Origin: Stenotrophomonas sp. Marseille-Q4652
GTDB taxonomy: Bacteria; Pseudomonadota; Gammaproteobacteria; Xanthomonadales; Xanthomonadaceae
Length of the DNA: 64,000 nucleotides
Direction: 5' to 3'
Assembly: GCF_916618915.1 (NCBI RefSeq)
Contig: NZ_CAKAKE010000001.1
Location: 3,145,001 to 3,209,000 of the forward strand
Below, one piece after another: positions 34,489-43,556 of this stretch (position 1 is the stretch's first letter; every line of letters begins with the position of its first letter). Both the position numbers and the translations under genes were made by a program. The notes under the pieces were generated by a model. The model did no database searches and was not told the DNA's origin. It worked only from the letters and a program-made list of their open reading frames with translations.

Positions 34489-35835
34489 TCAGCCATTGAG
34501 CAGGCGGGAGATCTCGTCGGTGCGCTGCCGCAGCAGGTCGGCGTCACCGCGGGTTTCGACGTTCAGGCGCAGCAGCGGTTCGGTGTTGGAGCTGCGCAGG
34601 TTGAAACGCCAGTCGGAAAATTCAGCGCTGATGCCGTCGGTGTGGTCCAGCGACGGCGACAACGCGGCGTAGTGCTGCATGACCCGATCTACTGCTTCCT
34701 TGGCATCGGCGACCTTGAAGTTGATTTCGCCACTGCAGGGGAAGCGCGCCATCCGGTCCTCGACCAAGTATGCCAGCGAACGGCCGGATTCGGACACCAG
34801 CGCGGCGATCAGCAGCCACGGGATCATGCCCGAGTCGGCATAGGCGAACTCGCGGAAATAATGGTGGGCGCTCATCTCGCCGCCGTAGATTGCATCCTCG
34901 GCGCGCATCTTTTCCTTGATGAAGGCGTGGCCGCTCTTGCACAGCACCGGGACGCCGCCGGCGGCTTCCACCATTTCTACCGTGTTCCAGACCAGACGCG
35001 GGTCATGCACGACCTTGCCGCCCGGATGGCGGGCCAGCGCGGCCTGGGCCAGCAGCCCGACCAGGTAGTAGCCCTCGATGAAGCGGCCGGTGTGGTCGAA
35101 GAAGAAGCAGCGGTCGAAGTCGCCATCCCAGGCAATGCCGAAGTCGGCGCCATGCTCGATCACCGCCCTGGCAGTGAGGTCACGGTTCTCCGGGAGCAGC
35201 GGGTTGGGAATGCCGTTGGGGAAGCTGCCGTCGGGCTCATGGCAGATGCGCACGAACTCGAAGGGAAGGTGTGGGGCCAGCAGGTCCACGATCGCACCGG
35301 CACCGCCATTGCCCGCGTTGACCACCAGTTTCAGCGGCTTGAGCGGGGCCTGCTGCACGTAGCCCAGCAGGTGCTCGATGTAGTGGGCCTTGTCCAGGTG
35401 CTGGCTCTGCCCGGCGGTTGGCGCGCCGGCCTCGGCGGTGCCGGCGGCCACCGCGTCGGAGATGGCGAAAAGGCCGGTGTCCGAGCTTATCGGCCGGGCC
35501 TGCTCGCGCACCAACTTCATGCCGTTGTAGTCCATCGGGTTGTGGCTGGCGGTAACCATCACGCCGCCGGCCGCGCCCAGGTGGTCGACCTGGAAGTACA
35601 CCTCTTCGGTGCCACACAGGCCGATATCGATCACCTCGCGCCCGGCGCTGCGCAAGCCGAGTGCCAGGGCGTCCTGCAGTTCGGGACTGGTCAGGCGCAC
35701 GTCATGCCCCACCACGACCGGACCGGGACCAAGCTGCGCGGACAGTGCCACGCCGATGCGGCTGGCTAACCCGGCGTTCAGTTCGTCGGGCACGCGGCCA
35801 CGGATGTCATACGCCTTGAAGGCAGGTAGGGGCAT
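34489..35835 (-). CDS. xanA: Phosphomannomutase / phosphoglucomutase
   Basis: 448 residues, alpha-D-phosphohexomutase family. Active-site phosphoserine S97 in [11 protein letters not shown]; metal loop DGDFDRCF; sugar-specificity region GEMSAHHYF; phosphate-binding loop [14 protein letters not shown]. It converts mannose-6-P/mannose-1-P and glucose-6-P/glucose-1-P, so it feeds both XanB and RmlA. First gene of xanAB. Confidence 0.97.
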   Translation of the reverse strand: MPLPAFKAYDIRGRVPDELNAGLASRIGVALSAQLGPGPVVVGHDVRLTSPELQDALALGLRSAGREVIDIGLCGTEEVYFQVDHLGAAGGVMVTASHNPMDYNGMKLVREQARPISSDTGLFAISDAVAAGTAEAGAPTAGQSQHLDKAHYIEHLLGYVQQAPLKPLKLVVNAGNGGAGAIVDLLAPHLPFEFVRICHEPDGSFPNGIPNPLLPENRDLTARAVIEHGADFGIAWDGDFDRCFFFDHTGRFIEGYYLVGLLAQAALARHPGGKVVHDPRLVWNTVEMVEAAGGVPVLCKSGHAFIKEKMRAEDAIYGGEMSAHHYFREFAYADSGMIPWLLIAALVSESGRSLAYLVEDRMARFPCSGEINFKVADAKEAVDRVMQHYAALSPSLDHTDGISAEFSDWRFNLRSSNTEPLLRLNVETRGDADLLRQRTDEISRLLNG

Positions 35836-35941
35836 GGGGATCCTGCTGTGCTGAAAGGAACCGCTAGTCTAGTGCGCGCGGCGTCGGCCTGCCGAGGTTT
35901 CGGTGGACGAAAGTCCAAGGGGGAGGGCCCGGTGCTGCGGC

Positions 35942-35947
35942 TAGAAT
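35942..35947 (+). promoter_or_regulatory. -10-like element upstream of CoA-transferase genes
   Basis: TAGAAT in a GCTAGAAT context, 30 nt before the subunit A start. No good -35. The same GCTAGAAT/GTTAGAAT motif recurs before the zinc-finger gene and maeB. Confidence 0.35.
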
Positions 35948-35977
35948 GCCGGGCAACCTTTCAAGCGAGTCAGGCTG

Positions 35978-36709
35978 ATGAGCGAGTCCCGTCCCACTTC
36001 ACCCACCCGTCGCGGCAAGCTTTTCCCCGATGCCCGGCAGGCGCTGTCCGGCGTCGTGGCCGATGGCCAGATGCTGGCAGTCGGCGGATTCGGGCTGTGC
36101 GGCATCCCGGAGGCGCTGATCGAGGCGCTGCGCGGTTCCGGAGTAAAGGACCTGACCGTGGTGTCCAACAACGCCGGTGTCGACGGCTTCGGCCTGGGCC
36201 AGCTGCTGGCCACGCGCCAGATCCGCAAGATGATTTCGTCCTACGTGGGCGAGAACAAGGAATTCGAACGCCAGTTCCTGGCCGGTGAGCTGGAGCTGGA
36301 ATTCAACCCACAGGGCACCCTGGCCGAGCGCCTGCGTGCCGGCGGTGCGGGCATCCCGGCCTTCTTCGCCGCCACCGGCTACGGCACGGTGGTGGCCGAG
36401 GGCAAGGAAACCCGCGAGTTCGACGGCAAGCACTACGTGCTGGAAACCGCGCTGCGCGCCGATGTTGCCCTGGTCAAGGCGTGGAAGGCCGACGAGGCCG
36501 GCAACCTGGTGTTCCGCAAGACCGCGCGCAACTTCAACCCCGCCTGCGCGATGGCCGGCAAGGTATGCATCGTCGAGGTCGAGGAAGTGGTGCCGGTGGG
36601 CAGCATCGATCCGGACCAGGTGCACCTGCCGGGCATCTACGTGCACCGCATCGTCCACAACCCGCATCCGGAAAAGCGCATCGAGCAGCGCACCGTGCGC
36701 CAGGGCTGA
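35978..36709 (+). CDS. scoA: 3-oxoacid (succinyl-CoA) CoA-transferase subunit A
   Basis: 243 residues, class I CoA-transferase A subunit. VGGFGLCGIPEALIEAL (40-56) and the DLTVVSNNAGVDGFGLG segment are the family signatures. With subunit B it moves CoA between succinyl-CoA and acetoacetate. This fits disposal of acetoacetate made by tyrosine catabolism, seen at 3.7-5.5 kb. The homologous Xanthomonas pair is called lpsI/lpsJ because it lies by LPS genes; no LPS role is implied by sequence. Confidence 0.94.
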   Translation: MSESRPTSPTRRGKLFPDARQALSGVVADGQMLAVGGFGLCGIPEALIEALRGSGVKDLTVVSNNAGVDGFGLGQLLATRQIRKMISSYVGENKEFERQFLAGELELEFNPQGTLAERLRAGGAGIPAFFAATGYGTVVAEGKETREFDGKHYVLETALRADVALVKAWKADEAGNLVFRKTARNFNPACAMAGKVCIVEVEEVVPVGSIDPDQVHLPGIYVHRIVHNPHPEKRIEQRTVRQG

Positions 36710-36801
36710 GTCCGACCTTCCCGATGCGGCCCGGGCCAGTGCCCGGCGTCCATACCACACCCCGCAAGGCCGACATGGCCGACGAGTAACGGAGAACTGC
36801 A

Positions 36802-37434
<633 letters not shown>

Positions 37435-37503
37435 TCCTGACGATGCGCCAGATAGTCAGTTGGCGCACAGATTCCCCCGGAACTGCCGTGATACGGTCAC
37501 GGC

Positions 37504-38106
37504 ATGTCTTTTCCAGCAGATATCCGGGGCGCCGAGCTCCGCCATCTGCCAGGCTGGATGCCGGCACCGCAGGCGGATCGGCTGCTTCAACACCTACTCA
37601 AGGCCGTGCCCTGGGAAGTCCATCGCATACGTTTTTTCGGTCGCGACGTCGATTCTCCGCGACTGAGTTGCTGGATGGGCGATGCCGACGCGCGCTACCG
37701 CTATTCAGGCGTCCAGTTCGAACCCCATCCGTGGCTGACCGAACTGCTGCCGTTGCGTAGTGAACTGGAGGAAGCGACCGCCGGTCGCTTCAACAGCGTG
37801 CTGATCAATCGTTATCGTGATGGCCGCGACAACATGGGCTGGCACAGCGACAACGAACCCGAGCTCGGTCCCGAGCCGGTGATCGCGATGGTCAGTCTCG
37901 GCGAAACCCGCCGCTTTGTGCTTCGCGAGCGGGCCAATCACCGCAACAGGATCAAGCTGCAGCTCGCCCACGGTGACCTGCTGGTCATGGCCGGCGAGAC
38001 CCAGCGGCTGTACCAGCACTCGCTGCCGAAGACGACCAAGCCGGTCGGCGAGCGCATCAGCCTGACCTTCCGCTGGGTGGAGCAGGTCGCTCCCGTCAGC
38101 GAGTAG
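37504..38106 (+). CDS. alkB: AlkB-like 2-oxoglutarate-dependent dioxygenase
   Basis: 200 residues. Iron ligands H114 and D116 in WHSDNE and H172 in QHSLPK; 2-oxoglutarate arginine R184 in RISLTFR. It resembles the ALKBH2/3-like bacterial group, which removes alkyl groups from 1-methyladenine and 3-methylcytosine in DNA or RNA. Its 3' end overlaps that of the convergent lipoprotein gene by 11 bp, so the two transcripts overlap without a terminator. Confidence 0.92.
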   Translation: MSFPADIRGAELRHLPGWMPAPQADRLLQHLLKAVPWEVHRIRFFGRDVDSPRLSCWMGDADARYRYSGVQFEPHPWLTELLPLRSELEEATAGRFNSVLINRYRDGRDNMGWHSDNEPELGPEPVIAMVSLGETRRFVLRERANHRNRIKLQLAHGDLLVMAGETQRLYQHSLPKTTKPVGERISLTFRWVEQVAPVSE

Positions 38107-38758
38107 CCGGATCCACGGCGTCGGGCCCGCGCTGCCGGTCGCGCTCGCCGTTGGCCAGGGTCCAGCCGATCAGCTCGCTGCCCATGGCCTGCATCACCTG
38201 CTCGAAGGCATTGGCGACGTCGGCCACCGCGGTGGAGCGTGCCGGCTGTACCCAGGTGAAGCTCTGCGAGGCCACCACGCGCTGGTCGGTGCTGTGGATC
38301 AGCTTGGCGTTGAGTTCGATCGTCGCTGCAGGCGTTGAACCACCCTGGTAGTCGGCTTCAAACCGGCGCAGGTCCAGCGCCAGCTTGTAGTCGGGGCGGA
38401 TGCCGGTGGCGGTGCGTGCAACCGCGGCGATCCGGCCCGAATCCTCGAAGCCGCGCAGCAGCGCGCCTTCCAGCAGGTCCGGCGCCGGCTGCGACCACGT
38501 CGCGCCGCGATAGACCTCCAGCTCGCCCGGCGTCGGTCGTACCGCGATGCGCGGGCTGTCGAGCAGGCGCGAGGCGCTGGGCTTGGCGATGGCCAGCTGC
38601 CACTGCACCGTGGGCCACGACGGATCTGCGCTGATCCGCGCCTCGGGTGCATAGATGGTGATGGGATCCTTGTTGCGGCCGCCGCCAAGCAGCGAGCAGC
38701 CACCCAGGGCCAGGACCAGCAGTGGGGCGAACAGACGGAAGGTGGCGTGGCGGCTCAT
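38096..38758 (-). CDS. ABC-type transport auxiliary lipoprotein (Mla/Pqi type)
   Basis: 220 residues. Lipobox LGGC (C21) after a short hydrophobic signal; the rest is the ABC_trans_aux (DUF330, PqiC-like) fold, with ITIYAPEARISADPSW and DYKLALDLRRFEADYQ strands. Such lipoproteins sit at the outer membrane or periplasm and work with MCE proteins in lipid transport. It starts at ATG 38756-38758, overlapping the MlaD-like stop (ATGA). Confidence 0.88.
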   Translation of the reverse strand: MSRHATFRLFAPLLVLALGGCSLLGGGRNKDPITIYAPEARISADPSWPTVQWQLAIAKPSASRLLDSPRIAVRPTPGELEVYRGATWSQPAPDLLEGALLRGFEDSGRIAAVARTATGIRPDYKLALDLRRFEADYQGGSTPAATIELNAKLIHSTDQRVVASQSFTWVQPARSTAVADVANAFEQVMQAMGSELIGWTLANGERDRQRGPDAVDPATR

Positions 38759-39681
38759 TCGGGGTCGAACTCCTTGGGTGCGTCGCGACCGAGCAGGAAG
38801 CGCGCAGGGTTGCTCTCCAGCCGGTCGCTGACCTGGCGCAGGTCGCGGATCAGGCCGCGCATCTCGGTCAGGGTCGGGCCGAGCTGGCCGAGACCGTCGT
38901 TGGCGAAGCTGTTGATGGCCGCCCGGTTCTCGCCAAGGATGGAATCGGCATTGCCGGCGGCCGAGTCCAGCTTGACCAGCGTGGTTTCCATCTTCTCCAG
39001 GATCGGCGGCAACTGCTGCACCAGGTTCTGGTCCAGGCGGCGGATCGCGCCATTGGTCGTGGTCAGGGTGGCATCGAGGTTGCGTGCGGCGTCGCGTGCG
39101 CTGGCCAGCAGTGCGCGCGTGCCTTCCTCGCGATCGGCCAGGCCGTCGCTGATCGTCTCGAGGTTCTGCAGCGTGGAAGAGATGCTGGCCACGTTCCTGT
39201 CGCTCAGGATCTGGTCCATGCGCTCGACGATGCGGTTGGCCACGTCGGCGATGTTCTGCAGCGCCGAGGGCGAGGTCGGGATGATCGGGGCCGGGTCCTT
39301 GCTGGCCGTGGTCAGCGCGGGCGCCTGCGGGCTGCCGCCGCTGAGCTGGATGATCGACGGGCCGGTCAGGCTGGTGATCGCCAGCTTGGCGCGGGTATCG
39401 GTCTTGACCGGGGTGTTGGAGGCCAGGCGGATGCGTGCGACCACCTGGCGCGGGTCGTCCGGGGCCAGGGTCAGCTCGGTGATCGAGCCGACGGCAATGC
39501 CGTTGTACTGGACCGGACTGCCTACCGACAGGCCGGTCACCGCCTCGTTGAACACCACCCGGTATTCCTGCCAGGTGCGGTCGGAGGAGAACTTGGCCGC
39601 CCACAGTCCAAACGCCAGCAGGGCGATGCCGGTGAGCAGGGTAAACGCGCCGATCAGCACGTAATTGGCTTTGGTTTCCAT
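38755..39681 (-). CDS. MlaD-family MCE protein
   Basis: 308 residues. One N-terminal membrane helix (YVLIGAFTLLTGIALLAFGLW), then an MCE domain (~40-115; FNEAVTGLSVGSPVQYNGI), then a long helical tail with coiled-coil character. MCE proteins form hexameric tunnels carrying lipids between membranes. It is longer than E. coli MlaD because of the tail, and closer to the extended MCE proteins of Xanthomonas. Three bp from the upstream ATPase gene. Confidence 0.92.
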   Translation of the reverse strand: METKANYVLIGAFTLLTGIALLAFGLWAAKFSSDRTWQEYRVVFNEAVTGLSVGSPVQYNGIAVGSITELTLAPDDPRQVVARIRLASNTPVKTDTRAKLAITSLTGPSIIQLSGGSPQAPALTTASKDPAPIIPTSPSALQNIADVANRIVERMDQILSDRNVASISSTLQNLETISDGLADREEGTRALLASARDAARNLDATLTTTNGAIRRLDQNLVQQLPPILEKMETTLVKLDSAAGNADSILGENRAAINSFANDGLGQLGPTLTEMRGLIRDLRQVSDRLESNPARFLLGRDAPKEFDPE

Positions 39682-39684
39682 GCG

Positions 39685-40509
39685 TCAGGCACTCTCGGTC
39701 TTGGCTTTGCGCGCAGCGCGCGCGCGCGGCCCGTGGAAATATTCGCGGATCCAGGGGTGATCAAGGCGTTCAATCTCCTCCAGCGGCGCGTTGGCGACCA
39801 CCTTGCGGTCAGCCAGCACCGCCACGCGGTCGCAGATCGCATACAGCGTGTCCAGGTCGTGGGTGATCAGGAGCACGGTCAGGCCCAGCGCCTGTTGGAG
39901 GGTCCTGAGCAGGCGGTCGAAGGCGGCCGCGCCGATCGGATCCAGGCCGGCGGTGGGCTCGTCCAGGAACAGCAGCGGCGGATCCAGCGCCAGTGCACGG
40001 GCCAGGCCGGCGCGCTTGCGCATGCCGCCGGACAGCTGCGAGGGCAGCTTGTGGATGGCATCGGCCGGCAAGCCGGCGAGCTTGACCTTGAGCAGGGCCA
40101 GTTCGTAACGCCACTGCTCGGGCAGTTCGCCGAAGTGCTCCTTCAACGGCACCTGCACGTTCTCGCCGACGGTGAGCGAGGAGAACAGCGCGCCGTCCTG
40201 GAACAGCACGCCGGTGTTGCGCTCGATGTGCAGGCGCGCGGCGGCGTCGCTGGAGCGGGCATCCACGCCCAGCACCTCGATCTGGCCGTCATCGGGCTGG
40301 CGCAGGCCGAGGATGCTGCGCATCAGCACCGACTTGCCGGTACCCGACCCGCCGACCACGCCGAGGATCTCGCCGCGGCGTACCTCCAGGTCCAGCCCGT
40401 CATGCACGACCTGGCTGCCGAAGCGGTTGACCAGGCCACGCACGCGGATTGCCGGCTCGCCAGGAGACGAAGCGGAAGAGGACGGCGGGGGCAGGGAGTC
40501 GTTGTCCAT
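39685..40509 (-). CDS. MlaF-like ABC transporter ATP-binding protein
   Basis: 274 residues from ATG 40507-40509; a GTG at 40531-40533 would add 8 residues but overlaps the permease more. Walker A GGSGTGKS (53-60), signature LSGGMRKR, Walker B LLFLDEP and switch TVLLITHD. It drives the lipid transporter with the permease and MCE protein. Start overlaps the permease stop by one base (TGATG). Confidence 0.94.
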   Translation of the reverse strand: MDNDSLPPPSSSASSPGEPAIRVRGLVNRFGSQVVHDGLDLEVRRGEILGVVGGSGTGKSVLMRSILGLRQPDDGQIEVLGVDARSSDAAARLHIERNTGVLFQDGALFSSLTVGENVQVPLKEHFGELPEQWRYELALLKVKLAGLPADAIHKLPSQLSGGMRKRAGLARALALDPPLLFLDEPTAGLDPIGAAAFDRLLRTLQQALGLTVLLITHDLDTLYAICDRVAVLADRKVVANAPLEEIERLDHPWIREYFHGPRARAARKAKTESA

Positions 40510-41621
40510 CACCAATCCATGTGCATGAACCACAACGCGGCCAGCGCGTCGATGATGATCACCAGCGAGATCGTCTGCACCACGCTGGAGGTGGTGCGCT
40601 CGCCCACCGACTGCGCGGTGCCTTCGACCTTCATGCCCTCCAGGCAGCCGATCAGTGCGATCAGCGCGGCGAATACGGGCGCCTTGGACATGCCGACCAG
40701 CATGTGCCGCACCTCGATGGTCTCGTGCATGCGTGCCAGGTACATGCGTGGCGGAATGTCCAGGTCGAACGCGCCGACGGTGATGCCGCCGGCCAGGCCC
40801 GCGGCCATCGCCACGAAGGTCAGCAGCGGCAGCATCACCAGCAGCGCAACCACGCGCGGCAGTACCAGCAGGTCCACCGGGTCCAGGCCCAGGGTCTTGA
40901 TCGCATCGATCTCCTCGCGCGCCTTCATTGCGCCGATCTGCGCGGTGAAGGCGCTCGCCGTGCGACCGGCCAGCACGATCGCCGTCAGCAGCACTGCGAA
41001 CTCGCGCAGGAAGGCGATGCTGACCAGCTCCACCACGTAGATCTCCGCGCCGAAGTCGCGCAGGATCGTCGAACCCAGGAAGGCGATCACCGCGCCGACC
41101 AGATAGGACAGCAGGGCCACCAGCGGCACCGCATCCAGACCCACCTGCTCCATGTGGTAGACGGTGGCGGTCAGGCGGAAACGCCGGGGTTGTCGGAACA
41201 GGCGCGCCAGCTTGACCAGGTTTTCGCCGAGGAAGCTCACCAGCGCCACGATGTTGGTGGCCGTGCCATGGGCCGCGATGCCCAGGCGCTCCAGCGCCGC
41301 CGCAACGCCGAGGTCACGCTTGCGCTTGGGGCGTTCGTCGGCGACATCCTCGATGGTCGAGACCAGAGCCTGGTGTTCGGCGCGGAACTGCAGCGCGTCC
41401 TCGCCCAGCTGGTGGCGCTTGGCATGGCGCAGCAACTGCAGCACGCCGGCCGAATCGAGGTGGTCGATGCCGGTGGCGTCGAGCTGGCGCACATCGGACG
41501 GCAGCGATTCCAGCGTCTCCCCGACCCGCAGGGCGGTGGCCAGCGTCCAGCAGCCGCTCAGCCGGATGCGGTCGGCGCTGTCGGGGTCATGCTGGAAGGC
41601 GGGGGATTTGAGTTCGGTCAT
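40509..41621 (-). CDS. MlaE-like permease with N-terminal STAS (MlaB-like) domain
   Basis: 370 residues. Residues ~15-95 are a STAS fold (IRLSGCWTLATALRVGE, LDATGIDHLDSAGVLQLLRH), the job done by separate MlaB in E. coli. Residues ~110-370 are the MlaE permease: five to six membrane helices, with VLAGRTASAFTAQIGAMKA as a family signature. First gene of a four-gene lipid transport operon on the minus strand. Confidence 0.93.
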   Translation of the reverse strand: MTELKSPAFQHDPDSADRIRLSGCWTLATALRVGETLESLPSDVRQLDATGIDHLDSAGVLQLLRHAKRHQLGEDALQFRAEHQALVSTIEDVADERPKRKRDLGVAAALERLGIAAHGTATNIVALVSFLGENLVKLARLFRQPRRFRLTATVYHMEQVGLDAVPLVALLSYLVGAVIAFLGSTILRDFGAEIYVVELVSIAFLREFAVLLTAIVLAGRTASAFTAQIGAMKAREEIDAIKTLGLDPVDLLVLPRVVALLVMLPLLTFVAMAAGLAGGITVGAFDLDIPPRMYLARMHETIEVRHMLVGMSKAPVFAALIALIGCLEGMKVEGTAQSVGERTTSSVVQTISLVIIIDALAALWFMHMDW

Positions 41622-41712
41622 GGGCGCGTCCGCCGCGGAGCATACCGTGTCCCTTCGTCAAGCGAAGATGAGGAAGATGAGCACGCGCCCTGTTCGCGCC
41701 ATACTAGCGGGC

Positions 41713-42969
41713 ATGTCGCCCGATCCGATCGCGTCCACGAACCAGGCCACCTATGCCCAGCGGGTGGCGTTCGTGTCCGAGATTGCCGGTCGCCTGCACA
41801 GCTATGGCACCACCGCGCAGCGCCTGGAAGCCGCGGTGGTGGCGCTGTCGCAGCAGCTGGACCTGGACTGCGAACCGTGGTCCAACCCGACCGGCCTGAT
41901 CCTGAGCTTCAGTGATCCGACCAAGGCGATCGGCTCCAGTGACATCACCCGCGTGATCCGGCTGGCGCCCGGCGACAACGACCTGCACAAGCTGAGCGTG
42001 GCCGACCAGATCGCCGACGCGGTGGCGCAGGGGCGGATGAGCATCGCCCAGGGCCACACCGCGCTGCGCCAGCTCGACCGCCCGATGGACTGGCGCGGAC
42101 ACACCCGCAACCTGCTGTCCTTCGCCCTGGGCTCGGCCGGCGTGGCCGGGCTGTGGGGCCTGCCGTGGCTGGACATCGCCACCGCCGGCGTCACCGGCCT
42201 GCTGATCGGGCTGATGCTCTATTACACCGATCGCCGCCCGGCCACCCGCGAGGCCAGCGAGGCACTGGCGGCATTGCTGGCCGGCTTCCTTGCGGTCGTG
42301 GTCGCCAGCTTCATCGGGCCGCTCAACCTCAATTCGACGATCATCGCCTCGCTGGTGGTATTGCTGCCGGGTATGACGCTGACCAATGCGGTCAACGAAC
42401 TGGCCAGCCAGCACTGGGTATCGGGTACCGCCCGTTTTGCCGGGGCGGTGACCACCATCATGAAACTCACGGTAGGCGCGGTGATCGCGGTCACCCTGGC
42501 CGGCCTTATGGGTCTGGAGCCGGTGGTGAAGGCCTCGCGCCCGCAGTCGGACTGGGTGATCTGGGGCGCGATGCTGCTGACCTCGTTCGCCTTCGCGATG
42601 CTGTTCCGCGCCAGCCGCCGCGATTATCCCTGGGTGATGGCCGCGGCCATCGCCGGTTATGCGATTTCCCGTTATGGCGGGGAAATATGGGGCGTGCCGG
42701 CGGGGGTATTCCTCGCGGCGATGGTGCTGACCGCGGCCGGCAATCTTTTCGGCCGCCTGGCCCAGCGCCCGGGCGCGATCGTGCGCCTGCCCGGCATCAT
42801 CATGCTGGTGCCGGGAAGTACCAGCCTGCGCGGCGTGCTCAACCTCATCCAGCAGCAGGACGTGAATGCCGGCCAGTCGGCGCTGCTGATCGTGCTCAAC
42901 GTGGTGATGGCGCTGGTGGCCGGCCTGCTGTTCGGCAACCTGGTGATTCCGGCGCGCAAGAACCTCTGA
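41713..42969 (+). CDS. ThrE-like threonine/serine exporter family protein
   Basis: 418 residues from ATG 41713. A cytoplasmic N-terminal domain (~130 residues; AQRVAFVSEIAGRLHSYGTT) with family-conserved start, then about ten membrane helices in two clusters (ThrE_1 and ThrE_2 domains fused in one chain). Family members export threonine and serine or dicarboxylates; substrate is unknown here. It is divergent from the lipid-transport operon with 91 bp between, and ends in a strong terminator. Confidence 0.85.
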   Translation: MSPDPIASTNQATYAQRVAFVSEIAGRLHSYGTTAQRLEAAVVALSQQLDLDCEPWSNPTGLILSFSDPTKAIGSSDITRVIRLAPGDNDLHKLSVADQIADAVAQGRMSIAQGHTALRQLDRPMDWRGHTRNLLSFALGSAGVAGLWGLPWLDIATAGVTGLLIGLMLYYTDRRPATREASEALAALLAGFLAVVVASFIGPLNLNSTIIASLVVLLPGMTLTNAVNELASQHWVSGTARFAGAVTTIMKLTVGAVIAVTLAGLMGLEPVVKASRPQSDWVIWGAMLLTSFAFAMLFRASRRDYPWVMAAAIAGYAISRYGGEIWGVPAGVFLAAMVLTAAGNLFGRLAQRPGAIVRLPGIIMLVPGSTSLRGVLNLIQQQDVNAGQSALLIVLNVVMALVAGLLFGNLVIPARKNL

Positions 42970-42973
42970 AAAC

Positions 42974-43002
42974 AAAAAACGCCGGCAGGCGCCGGCGTTT
43001 TT
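42974..43002. terminator. Bidirectional rho-independent terminator
   Basis: 8-bp stem ACGCCGGC/GCCGGCGT (42979-42986/42991-42998), AGGC loop, A-run left and T5 right. Serves convergent ThrE-like and H-NS genes. Confidence 0.92.
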
Positions 43003-43023
43003 CCAGGCAGGCCGTTTACCGGC

Positions 43024-43404
43024 TTACTTGGTGATCAGGAAATCCTCGACCTTGGCGCCCTTGCCGGTCAGTTCGGCCAGCCAGCGCGGCTGCTTGCCGC
43101 GGCCGGTCCAGGTCTCGTCCGGATTGGCCGGGTTGCGGTACTTGGGGGCGACCTTGCCACCCTTGGCCGGGCCCTTGCCGGCCCTGGCGGCCCTGGCCGG
43201 ACGCCCGGCCCTGGCGCTGGTGGAAGCGCCGGCGGTACCGAACAGTTCCTCGATCGAATAACCGGCCTTGCGGGCGGCGGCGGTCAGCTGGGCCCGGACC
43301 TTGGCGATCGGCGGGCGCTTGGCCACCAGGGTCCTGCGCTTCTGCGCATCGCGGATCAGGGCGGCCAGCTCTTTGGCCGACAGGCCACTCAGGTCAATAC
43401 TCAT
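43024..43404 (-). CDS. hns: H-NS family nucleoid protein
   Basis: 126 residues. N-terminal helices SIDLSGLSAKELAALIRDAQ form the oligomerisation region; a basic Ala/Lys/Arg/Gly linker follows; YRNPANPDETWTGRGKQPRW is the C-terminal H-NS DNA-binding domain with the family's TWTGRGKQP core. It binds AT-rich DNA and silences foreign genes, possibly including the lower-GC O-antigen locus here. Xanthomonas carries several such paralogues. Confidence 0.95.
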   Translation of the reverse strand: MSIDLSGLSAKELAALIRDAQKRRTLVAKRPPIAKVRAQLTAAARKAGYSIEELFGTAGASTSARAGRPARAARAGKGPAKGGKVAPKYRNPANPDETWTGRGKQPRWLAELTGKGAKVEDFLITK

Positions 43405-43520
43405 CGGTCAACTACTCCGGATAATGGAATTGGGGTGATGCCATTCCGTGGCAGCGGTGCAGAGCATACCGCCACGCCCTGGAGATAAACACCTCCAATC
43501 CCGTTTCCGGAACCGGCAAA

Positions 43521-43550
43521 AACAAAAACCGGGATATTGCACCCGGTTTT
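43521..43550 (-). terminator. Rho-independent terminator of proS
   Basis: 9-bp stem AAAACCGGG/CCCGGTTTT (43525-43533/43542-43550) with an 8-nt loop and a T-rich minus-strand tail, 7 bp after the proS stop. Confidence 0.88.
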
Positions 43551-43556
43551 CGCCGA

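Noticed and set aside
32410..35769. 1119-codon plus-strand frame opposite xanAB
   Set aside because: xanA and xanB are certain from motifs on the minus strand; the plus frame is low-complexity Ala/Gly/Val/Gln.
38722..41040. 772-codon plus-strand frame opposite the Mla-like operon
   Set aside because: Antisense shadow of four recognisable genes.
41164..41712. 183-codon N-terminal extension of the ThrE-like gene
   Set aside because: It runs through the divergent promoter and the MlaE start; ATG 41713 gives the normal family N-terminus.
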